From Fimbriiglobus ruber (GTDB lineage: Bacteria > Planctomycetota > Planctomycetia > Gemmatales > Gemmataceae): 64,000 nt of DNA. Of this stretch, positions 44,157-53,974 are shown in pieces. The position numbers and the translations under genes are program-made. The stretch is from positions 1,054,001 to 1,118,000 of the forward strand of contig NZ_NIDE01000004.1 of the NCBI RefSeq assembly GCF_002197845.1, in the 5' to 3' direction. The notes beneath the pieces are model-generated. The model saw only the letters and a program-made list of their open reading frames with translations, was not told the origin of the DNA and ran no database searches. Numbering within the stretch: position 1 is the stretch's first letter; each line of letters begins with the position of its first letter.

Positions 44157-44763
44157 CCCGCGCTCTTCGGACCGGCGGTCCCGAGGTCAGTTCCTCTCCG
44201 AGTACCGCTCGTGTTCCTTTTTCAACCAAAGATCCAGGCTCTCAGGAATTTTACCCGACTTGCGGGATCTTTTCTCGTATTCATCGTAAGCTGGCAAAAT
44301 CAGCGATTTAAAATAGTCAATACTCGTAGCGCTATTATCATAGATCTTGGATTTCGTTTTGTTCAGCCCATTAGTGTTCATTCCGCCGTAATATTCGATT
44401 GTTGAAATCGCATTCGGCTTGATTGTGTACGTACCATCGTGATAGAGACTACTATATCGCTTGACGCGTCCTTAATCGCATCGTGTTTGAATGCGTCCTT
44501 GAGTATTTGTTCGACTTCCGTCTGCGATGGCTCCTTGCCGCCTTTCCAACTTGGGAGTTCCTTGATTTTGTCGGCCATTGCTGCCCCGACCCGAATGCCG
44601 CCAAGTTGTCGGCACGCGGGAGTCCCGAGTATTCGCCAAAGTTCCTGGCGTGAGGGTGTGAAGGATCATACTCGTGTACGCCGCCCGATCCGTGATAATA
44701 CGCGGTTTCAATCGCCCCATCTCCACTAAAGCTGATCGGCGGCAGGAGTTTGCCTATTAAACC

Positions 44764-45210
44764 AGCAATTCCCGGCCTCGACGTAAACCGTTGCGGGACA
44801 TCAAACTTCCGAATAGTGGACATCGCGCCAGTAGTGTTCTTCCGTTTGAACTCCTGCCTCTCTTAATGGAAGCCCAGAGGGCACAATACTTTACGATTTT
44901 CCACGACAACAGAAATTGGCTCATGAGGCCGCAGAGGTGGAGACCAGCCATAACTTGTTGGCTGTGTTAACAATCCACCCCAGCTACCACCTCTGCGGCC
45001 TCATGAGCCCAGAAATTTATGCTTGACATCGTGGAAAACGCGCATCAATTTAACTATTAATGCATTGTTCACTAGTTATATGATTGCAAGTCAAAGCCCC
45101 GCAATGGTTTGCAACTTATAGTGATCGTGCGTTCACAGAATGCTATTACGAAATGTAGAATATAGAATCCTTTACGCGGCAACGGTTTACGTCGAGGCCG
45201 GGAATTGCTG
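44764..45210. mobile_element. 447-bp MITE-like element inserted in the portal gene
   Basis: The ends are a 31-bp perfect inverted repeat (44764-44794 and 45179-45209) beginning AGCAATTCCCGGCCTCGACG. They are flanked by an exact 10-bp direct repeat CTATTAAACC (44754-44763 and 45211-45220), the probable target duplication. Excision with loss of one copy rejoins the portal frame ...GNIEFGLI with GKLLPPISFS.... No transposase gene fits inside, so it is non-autonomous. The first inverted repeat is read through by the portal frame, which then stops at 45146. Confidence 0.92.
44918..45009. repeat. Inner palindrome of the MITE-like element
   Basis: GGCTCATGAGGCCGCAGAGG (continuing TGG) at 44918-44940 is the exact reverse complement of 44987-45009, separated by 46 bases. 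Weaker matching continues outward (TTTTCCACGA on both sides), giving a partial palindrome of about 150 bp from 44893 to 45042. It may be a second small element nested in the first or a functional part of it. Confidence 0.85.
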
Positions 45211-47644
45211 CTATTAAACCGAATTCGATATTCCCCAGAATATTTCTTCTCAGTACCTGTCCGTGGACAACGACCGTATTGACTCCTTTGCCTTCCTGGG
45301 GTGATCCGAAATCCATCCACTTTGGGGCAGCCAGGTACATGAATCCCGGTTCGCGGAGAAACGGAGCGAAAGGAACGGAGTCGGTAGTGAAGTTACCGAT
45401 CCTATCGCCCAGAATTTGGCCTGCCACTTCACCCGGCTTGCCATCCGACGAAGAACTGAAAGAATTCTCAAGTTGTTTATATGTTTCCTTGTCGCTTGCT
45501 ATTCGCGCGTCAACGACCGCCTTGCGGTATTTGATATGAGCGATAATATCTTTGGCGAACCACGCCGTCACATCCGGGCCTGCCGGGTCGGGTAGACTTC
45601 GCGGGGCAATTCCGGCCGCCAATCGTTCGATGTTACGCTGTTTGATGGCCTCAAGTCGTCGTTTCTCAGCTTCTGCTTTGGCCATCCGCTCTTCCGGCGT
45701 GGTCACATCTCCGAACGGTTTTAGCCTCTCGCGAGTTGCCGGGAAGGCGGGCGTGTGTCTCGGGTTATCATCTACCCCGTGAATGAATGCTCCAGGATAG
45801 AGCTGGCGAATCATCGCGATCGGATCCTCCCAGCCGGCCTGGATTTTGACTTGTCGGACGGTTGTGCCTGGCATCAACACCTGAACGACATCGCCAGGCT
45901 TGAAAGCGATTTGCGGTCTTGGGTCAGTTTCCGGGGGGGCACCAACTGGTGCCACGATGGGGACAGTGGCCCCCTGGCCGCGGGGGATGTACTGGCCGCC
46001 GAGGAAGTGTTTCCCCGTCAGATCGATCCCGCCCCGCGGGGCGTGGGGCGAATCCTGCGCGTATCCAACCGGGTCGCCAGTGGCAGCGCGTTGTGGCTCC
46101 TCTTCGCCGACGATCTCGTCCCCCGACCCAGGCTTGGTCAGCCCCACCAGCGCCCGAACCTCGTCGGCCCTGAACGTCAGCTTGTCGCCGGGCAGATTGG
46201 CCGCCTTCACCGGCGCGTCCAACTTGGCCTTGGCGTCCGCATCGGGGAGCCGGAAGGCCCACCGATACCGCCAGCGGACGTCGCGGAAATTCAGACGATG
46301 AAGGATGCCGACCAGATCCCGGGTCAGGGTGTCGGCTAGGTTGTCGGCGTCCCACGCGAGCAGATTGAACTTGGTGTCCGCGTGGAGGGCCGCGATGCCG
46401 GACCCACCGACCCCGCTTCCCTCGGAGCGGGACGACGGGGACTGGCCGACGTACAGCCGTTCAATGTGCCGCTCGAAGTACCGGTCGACCATGTCGACCA
46501 GAAATTGCGCGCCGGCTGTCTGGGCCGCGATTAGCTCGACCTTGGCGGTGTTTTTGTCTCGACCCCGCGGTACGGGCACCGCCAATGCGCTTTTGCCGCG
46601 GGCATCCGCCGCGGCTTGCTTGGCCGCGGCCTCCGCCGTTGGGTTCCCGTCCTCGTAGTAGAACAGCAGCAAACCCATGCTGCCAACTTTCTCCATGTAG
46701 TCGGTCAGCCACGACAGCATTTCGTCGCGGAGCCACCAGGCCCAATAGACGTAGTCGCGGAGTCCGATGCCGTGGGATCGACCGGCCATCTCGGGCCGCC
46801 AGTAATCGGCCGCCTCACGCTTGTGGGAATGGAGAATAAATCGCTGGCGGAGGTGGGGCCGACGGAGCATGGCCAGGAGGGTGCCGCCATCCCACTGCTT
46901 CACGTCCTCGCGCGGAAAGGCGCCGGTATCGCCGGGCCGAATGGTGATACCCGGGGTGCCATCCCAGGCATATTGGATGGCGTCAGGGTGGACGGGCTCC
47001 CATGCCCGGATGACCCACCGGGGTTCGCCCGCGACCACGTCCTGAGTCCACGCGAGTTGGGCACCGGACCGTCCGAAGAAGACAGCCGACCCAAGGGTGG
47101 TCAGGAGTTGGGACGGACTGGGAGTACGTCGGACAAGAACCTGGAGGAGTCGACGGACTTGCTCACGGTCGTTGGCGTATGGATCTTTGGGGTTGGACAG
47201 GTCAACATCGTCGGGGTCCGTTTCGACCTTCCACGGCCAGCGCGTCAGAGGGAGAACGCGCTCTTGCTCCAACGCGGCCAGGTAGGCGTCCCGACGCATC
47301 GCTTGCGCGTTGGCCCGGCCGGCCCGGCCGGCCTCGTCCCACCGGTACGAGTACGTCCGGGAGAACAGGTTGTAGAGGGCCGAGAAGGAACGAACGGGCG
47401 GGATGAGGAACCCGCGGGCGTCGGTCGCCTGGGCGTCGATAGCGGAGCGGTCGGTGTGGGGCATGAGAACTTCCAACGAAGTCGATCACGACAAACAAAG
47501 GGACGCTAACTACAGGCTAACCCCGCGCGATCCGAGTCCCAGAAAATGGGTCAGGATCCCGTTCGAGACGGGCTTACAGCAATCACTGCGGTGCTTTTGA
47601 TAACGACAGGGGGCGTCGGGAGACCTGCGGTCCGAAGATCGGCG

Positions 47645-47710
47645 GGGGCGGAGACCCACGCCGAGAGCGATGGGATGAGCCGAACGGCTGGGGCGGAGAC
47701 CCACGCCGAG
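47645..47710 (+). repeat. Two 21-bp direct repeats in the intergenic region
   Basis: GGGGCGGAGACCCACGCCGA (plus G) occurs at 47645-47665 and 47690-47710, 45 bp apart, upstream of the portal gene and just after the stop of the gene at 47727-49664 (both on the minus strand). No gene is evident in 47465-47726. Confidence 0.8.
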
Positions 47711-47726
47711 CGAGGTCGGACTAGCG

Positions 47727-49664
47727 TTATTCAGTGTGTATGCTTCTTGGCACCCCCGGCGGGTTGTTGGCGTTCGCTCGTGCTTCGATCCACCAGTCCA
47801 AGAACCGCTCGATGGCAGCGGCGACGGGCTTGCCCGTCGCGGGAATGCGAAACTTAGCCCGAACCACGTCGTTCGTTCGCGTGACGGTGACCGTCGCGGG
47901 CGGAAGTAGCCGCGCCGCCCGGGCGAGGCCGATGAACAATGCCTCGGACGGCATCTGGACGGTGTTCAACTCGTCGCTAATCGGCGGCGGGGCGAACGGC
48001 CCCTGCGGTGGTGGCGGAGGAGGGGGGACGGCAGGTGGTTTCACGTCGTTCGCGACTTTCGGCGGCGGTGGGATGAGCGGTTCCATCCATCGCGCGATGT
48101 CGAACGAGCCGATGGCGAGCGGTCCGCCCGTGGCCCTCGGTCCCGTGGGAGCTTGACCCTTGCAGGCGGCCGCGACCAGCTTGCGGTCCTGACCGAAGGC
48201 GATCGTCGTGCCGGACCGGGCGTAGTGGATGGGGCCGTTCCCGGGTAAGCCCGGGCCGATGATGGTCAGTACGGTCACGCCATCGACCAACTCGGACGAC
48301 GGGGCGGCCGGGACACGTTCCTCTCTCGAAAGCGCCCCCAGCAGCCGGCCCGCGTGTTTCTCCCACAGAGCCGCACTCTCGCTCGTCTCGGCGTGCAGCA
48401 CGAGCATGGGGAGGGGTGCGATTTTTGGCGGGAGAACCATTTTGGTCGGCGCAAACAGGCTGACGGCCGTGACCCCGGCGAGCAACTCGTCGAAGACGTC
48501 CGGCCCGACGCCACGCTCGGCACTTCGGGCCTTCGCGACGACGGACATCCCGAGTTCGCCGTCGGTGACCGCCAGCGCGTCGGCCAGTGCGACCAGCGCT
48601 TTCGCGCGGTCCTTCGCTGGCGGGAGCGCGACCGAGAACGCCCACAACGCCTTGCCCGCCGCGCTCGGCAGATACTCCTTCGGGACGGCTCCGCCGGTCA
48701 GGACGCCCGCCAATGGGCTCGTCACCGTCGGATTAAAATCCGCGGCAACCGACACCGCGACCGTCTCCGGCCCGACGGCAATCGATCCGGCTACCGTGCG
48801 GATCGCCTTCGGGTTCGTGAGGAACTTGAACCCGGCATAGAGATCGTCTTCGACGTCCCGGTGAGTCGCCTTGTTCGCCGCGTCGACTCGCGCGATCAGC
48901 GACTGCGGGACTGCGTAGTAGAACAGGCCCGGCCGGTCGCGCGTCTCCTGGTGCCGGCGGAATCCCTCGGCCCGCGCGAGGGTCTTCGTTGGCGCCCCCT
49001 CGGCGTAACGTTTTAGCACATCGCCCATGGCCGTTTTGTCCGACCCGACCACGAACAACCCGGGTACGTAAGCGAACGTCGGTTCGCCCGTATTCGGCTT
49101 CGGTGCTGGTAGGGGGGCTTCCGCCTGGGCCGGCTTCCCGTCTTGCACCATGAGGTTCGGAAAGACCGTCTCGCGCAACTGGTAAATCGGCACCTCGTTC
49201 ACGACGCCCACCCGTCGGACCGACCCGCCCGTGAGGAACGCACGCGCTGCGAACCCGGCAGCGTTACTGTCGCCGAGGAGAAATACCGCCGCCCCGCGGG
49301 GTTCGAGTTGGTCCGACAGTCCGGTGACTCCAACGGCCACCGCGCGGACCCGCCGAAGTTCCGCCGCGAACTCCGGCGCGATCAACAGAGGCACCATCCC
49401 CGCGGCGCGGACGTCTTCAATGATCGCGGGGTTTTTGAGTTTGTCGAGCTTGTCGTGAGTCGATTTCAATGTGTCGGCGAGAGAGGTGCCCTTCGCCAAC
49501 GCCGCCAGTGCGTCGATCGTGTCGCCCGGCCGCCCGATCTCGGCGTAAACGAGCGTGTCGGCGGGAAAAAGGTCGGCCGGATCGGTGCCGGCGGCGGTGA
49601 CCGCGGGCGCCGTGACGGTCGCCACGACAAGAGCCAGGGCGACAGCGCGAGTAAATAGGGGCAC
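47727..49664 (-). CDS. Secreted hypothetical protein, 645 aa
   Basis: A signal peptide (LFTRAVALALVVATVTAPAV, TAAGTDPADLFPADTLVYAE) opens a 645-residue protein without membrane anchors. Features are a DTLVYAEIGRPGDTIDALAA start similar in style to DUF3352-type secreted proteins, repeated GLFVVGSDKTAMGDVLKRYA and GTTIAFGQDRKLVAAACKGQ segments, and a proline-rich hinge near residue 555 ([19 protein letters not shown]). No enzyme motif was found. The start is GTG 49664 because GGGAGG lies six bases upstream; a longer frame to 49712 would start inside an AT-rich inverted repeat. It probably acts in the periplasm; function unknown. Confidence 0.7.
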   Translation of the reverse strand: MPLFTRAVALALVVATVTAPAVTAAGTDPADLFPADTLVYAEIGRPGDTIDALAALAKGTSLADTLKSTHDKLDKLKNPAIIEDVRAAGMVPLLIAPEFAAELRRVRAVAVGVTGLSDQLEPRGAAVFLLGDSNAAGFAARAFLTGGSVRRVGVVNEVPIYQLRETVFPNLMVQDGKPAQAEAPLPAPKPNTGEPTFAYVPGLFVVGSDKTAMGDVLKRYAEGAPTKTLARAEGFRRHQETRDRPGLFYYAVPQSLIARVDAANKATHRDVEDDLYAGFKFLTNPKAIRTVAGSIAVGPETVAVSVAADFNPTVTSPLAGVLTGGAVPKEYLPSAAGKALWAFSVALPPAKDRAKALVALADALAVTDGELGMSVVAKARSAERGVGPDVFDELLAGVTAVSLFAPTKMVLPPKIAPLPMLVLHAETSESAALWEKHAGRLLGALSREERVPAAPSSELVDGVTVLTIIGPGLPGNGPIHYARSGTTIAFGQDRKLVAAACKGQAPTGPRATGGPLAIGSFDIARWMEPLIPPPPKVANDVKPPAVPPPPPPPQGPFAPPPISDELNTVQMPSEALFIGLARAARLLPPATVTVTRTNDVVRAKFRIPATGKPVAAAIERFLDWWIEARANANNPPGVPRSIHTE

Positions 49665-49690
49665 GCGGCCTCCCGGGATAACGTAAGAAG

Positions 49691-49807
49691 CAATGGCCAC
49701 AAAAAAGCACAATAATTAAGAATCAGAGCCGCAAGGCAATCAAATGGATTTTATCTGGTCTGCTTCTCTTAATTATTGTGCTTTTTTGTGCCTTTTTGTG
49801 GCCATCG
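49691..49807. repeat. AT-rich imperfect palindrome between two genes
   Basis: CAATGGCCACAAAA...AAGCACAATAATTAAG (49691-49720) is repeated in inverse orientation at 49768-49807, where eleven extra bases interrupt it. The palindrome is markedly richer in A and T than its surroundings and lies between the haem-domain protein stop and the start region of the downstream secreted-protein gene. It may act as a terminator for 49809-53528 (minus strand) or be a small repetitive element. Confidence 0.8.
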
Positions 49808-49808
49808 C

Positions 49809-52800
49809 TTAATGGTTTGCGGCGGGCCACTCGGACTTCGTCGCCCAGGCGAGGCCGTTCACCAGGAGCCGGGTGAAGTTCGGGTTCTTGAAGTCGTCCG
49901 GGTGGCCGAGCGACGTGTAGAAGACCCGCTGCTTGACCCCGTTGACTTCCCGTTCGCGGACCCAGGCGACCGGCTCCGCGTGTTCGGGAATCGTCCCGGT
50001 GAGCAACACAGTGACATCCTTCGCGACGCCCGTGTTTTTGTAAAGGCCGCCCGATGTTGTAAATGGTTTGACGCCCTTCAAGACCGGGTGGTCCTTACCC
50101 GTCTCGGCCAGCTTTACTTCACACATCAGGTTCTGGCCGTAGTGGTTTTTGTAGTTACCGCCGTAGACCAGGGCGTCCATTTCCAGCCATTTTTGGAACC
50201 CGTGGCTCGCGGTACGGATGCCGATCACCGGCTTGCCCGATGCGGCGTATTTCTTCACCCGCTCCAGTTGCTCGCCGTCGATCGTCAGTCGGCGGGTAAA
50301 GAAGATCGCCGCGTCGCAGGTCTCCAACTGGTCGAGCCCGGGGAGGTCGGTGTCCGTCTTGCGAAACGCGCGGACGCACTCGACCGGGTAGTTCGCTTCG
50401 AGATACGTCTGGAAAGCGGCCAGCGTCTCGTCCGACTTGTATTCGAGCGACCCGGAGACCAGGCACAGTTTCAACTTCTTGCCGCCCGCGGCGTTGGCGC
50501 CGGCGGCCGGTTTGGCTGCGGGCTGCGGGGCCGAGGTCTTCGTCACGTCGGCCGTCAGAAAGGCGAAGAGGTCGCGGATCTCGGCGTCGGTCATTGTGTC
50601 GAGCAGCTTTTCCGGCATTAGTGACACTGGCGACGCCGCCATCTTGTCGATGTCCGTCTGGGCCACCACCGTTTTCACCGGCTTGTTGTCGACTACGTTC
50701 AGGAGCGTCACCGCGCCGCTAGCCGTCTCGGCCACGATGCCAGTGAGGGCGCGGCCGTCGACCGTGTCGACCTTGTACGTCACGAATTCGGGCCGGATGT
50801 AGCCGGACGGGTCGATGATCTGGGTGAGCATATAGCCGCGGTTCTTGCGGTCGGCCGTGGTCAGGTCCGGGCCGACCTTGCCACCCTCGCCGAACAACGT
50901 ATGGCACGTCGCGCAATTCTTGGTGAAGACGGCCTTCCCCCGAGCCGCGTCACCCGGCCCCTCCCGCCCGAGGATGACGCCGAGCCACGAGATCCGCGCC
51001 TGTTTTTCCCCGGGCGTCGCGGGGCCGATCTTGCCGTAATGCTTCTCGACCAGCTTGGCGACGGCCGGTTCCGTCAGCCCGGCCCCGGTCTTGAGTTGAT
51101 CGTAAGACACAGCGGTCTTGGGGAACTTACCCGCGTCAATCGCCGCGAGCAGAGCCTGCGCCCAAGTGGGTCGGGAGAGCAACACGCCGACGGCCTTGGA
51201 CTTCATCGCCGGCGACCACGACGGGTAGAGTTGAAACAATGTGTCGACGGCCTTCGGGTGGTTCCCGGCGGCGACCGCGGTGAGCAACCCGGCTCGCATG
51301 GTATCCGTCCTGGCCGCCGCGAGCAGGTCCACGAACAGGCTGGGGAATTCGTCGCCCTTCGCCCGGGTCACGACGGCTGTCCACTTCAGCCGATCGGCTT
51401 CCGGCCGTTTCTCGTCGAGAATGCGGGCGCGGACTTCCTTGAGTGCGATGTCGTCGCCCAGCCGGGCAAGGACGCGGAGGGCCGCGTCGCTGTCTACCGC
51501 GCCTTCGGACCGCAGCCAGGCCAGTAACTTCGCCAACTCTTGCGGTGAAACGCCCGTCCCAGCGTCCATCGCGGCTTCCGTGCCCCGTAGCAGAGCGGCC
51601 CATGCCGGTTTGACGCCCGCTTCTTTCATGGTGCCGACGAGCCGCCAGAAGGCCGCCTCGGACCCGGGCCGGTTATCGGACAATGTCCGGCGGACGTAAC
51701 GCTCCAGTTGCTTCAACACGGCGTCCCGGTGGTCGGCCGACCAGACGAGGTCGCTGACGATCGCTGGGTCCGAATCGATCTTCGATTCCAGCGCCCACCA
51801 GACCAGGAGCGGGACGAACGGGTCGGCGTCCACGTCGGCCCGGCGGAGTAGCGGCGTCAGGATCTCGCGGGCGGCCGCGGTCGGGAGCCGCTTCGTGGTA
51901 CACGCGAGTTGCGCGAGGACGACCGGGCTCTTGTCCTCGGCCGCCATACGGCCCAGCCGGGCGGCGATTTGCGTACTCACGTCGGCCGCCTGGTGGTCGC
52001 CCAGCAGGCGCACGAACCACGCGCGGGCGTGCGGATTCGGGTGGTCGGGCAGGTGGGCCAGTGCATAATCGTCGGTCCAGCCACCGGAGACGTACAGCGC
52101 CCAGATCGCTTCCAGGGCTATCACGCCCTTATCGTTTTCGATGAGGCTCTTGAGGTCCGGGTAAGTGGCCGCGTCCTGCCGCTCGGCGAGCAACCGCCGG
52201 GCTTCCGTCCGCCACCACTTGTTAGGGTGCTTGAGCAGGTCAACTAGTTCGCGGCTCGTCAGCTTCCGCAGGTCGAACGGGGCAGGCTGTTTCGTCCCCT
52301 GGTATTCGATCTTGTAAATGCGGCCGTTGGTCTTGTCCCAGGTGTCGATCGGGTCGAGGTGGGCGGCCCGCTTGTCGTACCAGTCGGCCACGTGGACCGA
52401 ACCGTCCGGTCCCAGGAAACAGTCGACGGGGCGGAACCACGTGTCGTTGGCGACGAGCAGGTCGCCGCCGTGCCGGGCGGTGAAGGTCGAGCCGTTGGGT
52501 TCGAGCTTGTGCCAGTAGATCGCGTTCGAGAGCAAGTTCCCGGCGATGTACTGGTCGCGGTACTGCTCGGGGTAGGCGTCCGCCTGGTAGACGACGCCGC
52601 CGCAGGTGACGTGGCCGCCCTTGAAATCTTTGTACGGGACGTGTTCGAAGTACCCGTAAGTGTGCGGGTTGTGCAGGGGGCCGTGTTTGCTGAAGCCCTT
52701 GACGTAGTAGGCGCCTTGAACCTGATGGAGCATGGCGAAGCCGCCGTAGTTGGTCCCGGCGATCACCTGCCCGTTCTTGTCGAAATCGAGGCCGTAGGTG

Positions 52801-53528
52801 TTGCCGCCGCCCTCGGAGAAGAGTTCGAATTCCTTGGTCTTTGGGTGATACCGCCAGACGCCTTGTTGGAATTCGAGCGGCGGGTCGTTCGGCCGGGCGG
52901 GGTTCTTGATCTTCGCGGAGACGGTGCTGCCGTGAGCCCCGTAGAGCCAGCCGTCCGGCCCCCACTGGAGCGAGTTCGCGTAGGAGTGTGTATCTTCCAT
53001 GCCGAAGCCACTGGCGACCACTTCCGGATCGCCGTCCGGCACGTCGTCGTGGTCTTTGTCCGGATAGAAGAGGAGGTAGGGCGGTTGGACCACGTACACG
53101 CCACCGCCGCCGATACAGAAGCCGGTGGCGAGGTTCAATCCACTCACGAAGTCCTTGCTCTTGTGGTAGACGCCGTGTTCGTCCGGGTCATAGCAAATGG
53201 TGATCCGGTCGGCACCCTTTGGCCCGCGCGGCGGCGGCTCGGGAATCCGGTCCCAAACCGTTCGTAGGTACTGGTCCTGCTTGACCGGCTTGAGGCCGGC
53301 CGGGTTCGGGTATTGCAGGTATTGCAGCACCCACATTCGCCCGCGCTCGTCGAAGCTGATGCTGAGCGGCTGCCGGATCATCGGCTCGGTGGCGACGGCC
53401 CGGGCGGTGAATCCGTCCGGAAGCTTCATCCGCCGGACGGCGTCCTCCGGCGAGAAGCCTTGACCCCACGCGGAGGCCGGAGCGAACGCGAGCAGTCCGA
53501 GCAGAACGGGAAGTGTGTGACGCATCAT
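49809..53528 (-). CDS. PVC-type membrane-bound dehydrogenase with haem-c domain and fused ThuA domain
   Basis: 1239 residues. Signal peptide (HTLPVLLGLLAFAPASAWGQ), then an N-terminal beta-propeller of the TIGR02604 type (MKLPDGFTARAVATEPMIRQ, SFDERGRMWVLQYLQYPNP, NTYGLDFDKNGQVIAGTNYG, VADWYDKR), a HEAT-like helical middle, and a cytochrome-c haem site NCATCHTLFGEGGKVGPDLT (CxxCH near residue 873) of the PVC family. From about residue 1015 a ThuA-like class I glutamine-amidotransferase-fold domain is fused (KLCLVSGSLEYKSDETLAAF, PVIGIRTASHGFQKWLEM, RVFYTSLGHPDDFKNPNFTR). These families are linked to periplasmic sugar oxidation in planctomycetes; the substrate is unknown. ATG 53528 (or 53525) starts the signal. 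Confidence 0.92.
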   Translation of the reverse strand: MMRHTLPVLLGLLAFAPASAWGQGFSPEDAVRRMKLPDGFTARAVATEPMIRQPLSISFDERGRMWVLQYLQYPNPAGLKPVKQDQYLRTVWDRIPEPPPRGPKGADRITICYDPDEHGVYHKSKDFVSGLNLATGFCIGGGGVYVVQPPYLLFYPDKDHDDVPDGDPEVVASGFGMEDTHSYANSLQWGPDGWLYGAHGSTVSAKIKNPARPNDPPLEFQQGVWRYHPKTKEFELFSEGGGNTYGLDFDKNGQVIAGTNYGGFAMLHQVQGAYYVKGFSKHGPLHNPHTYGYFEHVPYKDFKGGHVTCGGVVYQADAYPEQYRDQYIAGNLLSNAIYWHKLEPNGSTFTARHGGDLLVANDTWFRPVDCFLGPDGSVHVADWYDKRAAHLDPIDTWDKTNGRIYKIEYQGTKQPAPFDLRKLTSRELVDLLKHPNKWWRTEARRLLAERQDAATYPDLKSLIENDKGVIALEAIWALYVSGGWTDDYALAHLPDHPNPHARAWFVRLLGDHQAADVSTQIAARLGRMAAEDKSPVVLAQLACTTKRLPTAAAREILTPLLRRADVDADPFVPLLVWWALESKIDSDPAIVSDLVWSADHRDAVLKQLERYVRRTLSDNRPGSEAAFWRLVGTMKEAGVKPAWAALLRGTEAAMDAGTGVSPQELAKLLAWLRSEGAVDSDAALRVLARLGDDIALKEVRARILDEKRPEADRLKWTAVVTRAKGDEFPSLFVDLLAAARTDTMRAGLLTAVAAGNHPKAVDTLFQLYPSWSPAMKSKAVGVLLSRPTWAQALLAAIDAGKFPKTAVSYDQLKTGAGLTEPAVAKLVEKHYGKIGPATPGEKQARISWLGVILGREGPGDAARGKAVFTKNCATCHTLFGEGGKVGPDLTTADRKNRGYMLTQIIDPSGYIRPEFVTYKVDTVDGRALTGIVAETASGAVTLLNVVDNKPVKTVVAQTDIDKMAASPVSLMPEKLLDTMTDAEIRDLFAFLTADVTKTSAPQPAAKPAAGANAAGGKKLKLCLVSGSLEYKSDETLAAFQTYLEANYPVECVRAFRKTDTDLPGLDQLETCDAAIFFTRRLTIDGEQLERVKKYAASGKPVIGIRTASHGFQKWLEMDALVYGGNYKNHYGQNLMCEVKLAETGKDHPVLKGVKPFTTSGGLYKNTGVAKDVTVLLTGTIPEHAEPVAWVREREVNGVKQRVFYTSLGHPDDFKNPNFTRLLVNGLAWATKSEWPAANH

Positions 53529-53974
53529 GGAAAAGACCGCGAGCGGCGGGTGGTGGGATTCAACTGGGAGGCACCGCCAATGGTAAGCGCTCGCGACGGG
53601 GGCATCAACTTTCTGGTGCGAGGAATTGGCGAGCAGCGGGTGACGTCCATCGGAGGCGAACTGGCGAGGCCGCCTGCCGGAGCACATTGACTCACCTGAC
53701 TTATCCGGCGAACCACGTACCTGTCGAGATTTCGGGCGCGCTGGAAACCGAAAATATTAAGTCACTTGTGTCGGTCTGTCGAAAATGTAACATGACGAAT
53801 TAGTGGCCCAAGCCCACTGCCCAATTCTGGCCACTGTGTTCTTCTCTCGCCCGTTGCTCTCCCATCAGGTCGACTGCATCAACTCGGAGACGTGTTCTCC
53901 GAGTGCGGAGTTGTACACCGATAACGCTGCAAAGTGTCGCCCGATTTCAGCGTGAAACCCACGAGGAGTTCGGC
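53529..53974. other. Gene-free interval (about 450 bp)
   Basis: Divergent intergenic region between the PVC dehydrogenase and a small secreted protein. No gene is convincing. A short stem CTCGGAGA/TCTCCGAG is visible near 53884-53905. Promoters for both directions are expected here but were not defined. Confidence 0.5.

Larger units (their letters stand above)
44187..47464 (-). pseudogene. Mu-type portal (DUF935) protein with C-terminal extension, disrupted
   Basis: The intact 5' part (47464 to 45211) encodes a DUF935/Mu gp29-like portal: RTPSPSQLLTTLGSAVFFGR, VIRAWEPVHPDAIQYAWDG, WWLRDEMLSWLTDYMEKVGS and LAWDADNLADTLTRDLVGIL. After an alpha-helical linker comes a long, AT-richer C-terminal region of unknown function (GNIEFGLI|GKLLPPISFS, ETAYYHGSGGVHEYDP, SLYHDGTYTIKPNAISTIEY). 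A 447-bp element is inserted at codon GLI, and two one-base losses follow (C4 run at 44584-44587; near 44440). Removing the element and correcting these gives 940 residues. ATG 47464 is chosen for its GGAAG site. No other phage gene is nearby. A MuF-like toxin tail is possible but unproven. Confidence 0.75.

Noticed and set aside
44187-44823. Three small independent genes downstream of the portal gene, possibly an immunity gene
   Set aside because: Their frames join end to end with the portal frame once the inserted element is removed and two one-base losses are corrected, so they are pieces of one gene.
44763-45210. Invertible DNA segment switching the portal C-terminus
   Set aside because: The inverted repeats could suggest inversion, but the exact 10-bp duplication and frame restoration on removal fit an insertion better.
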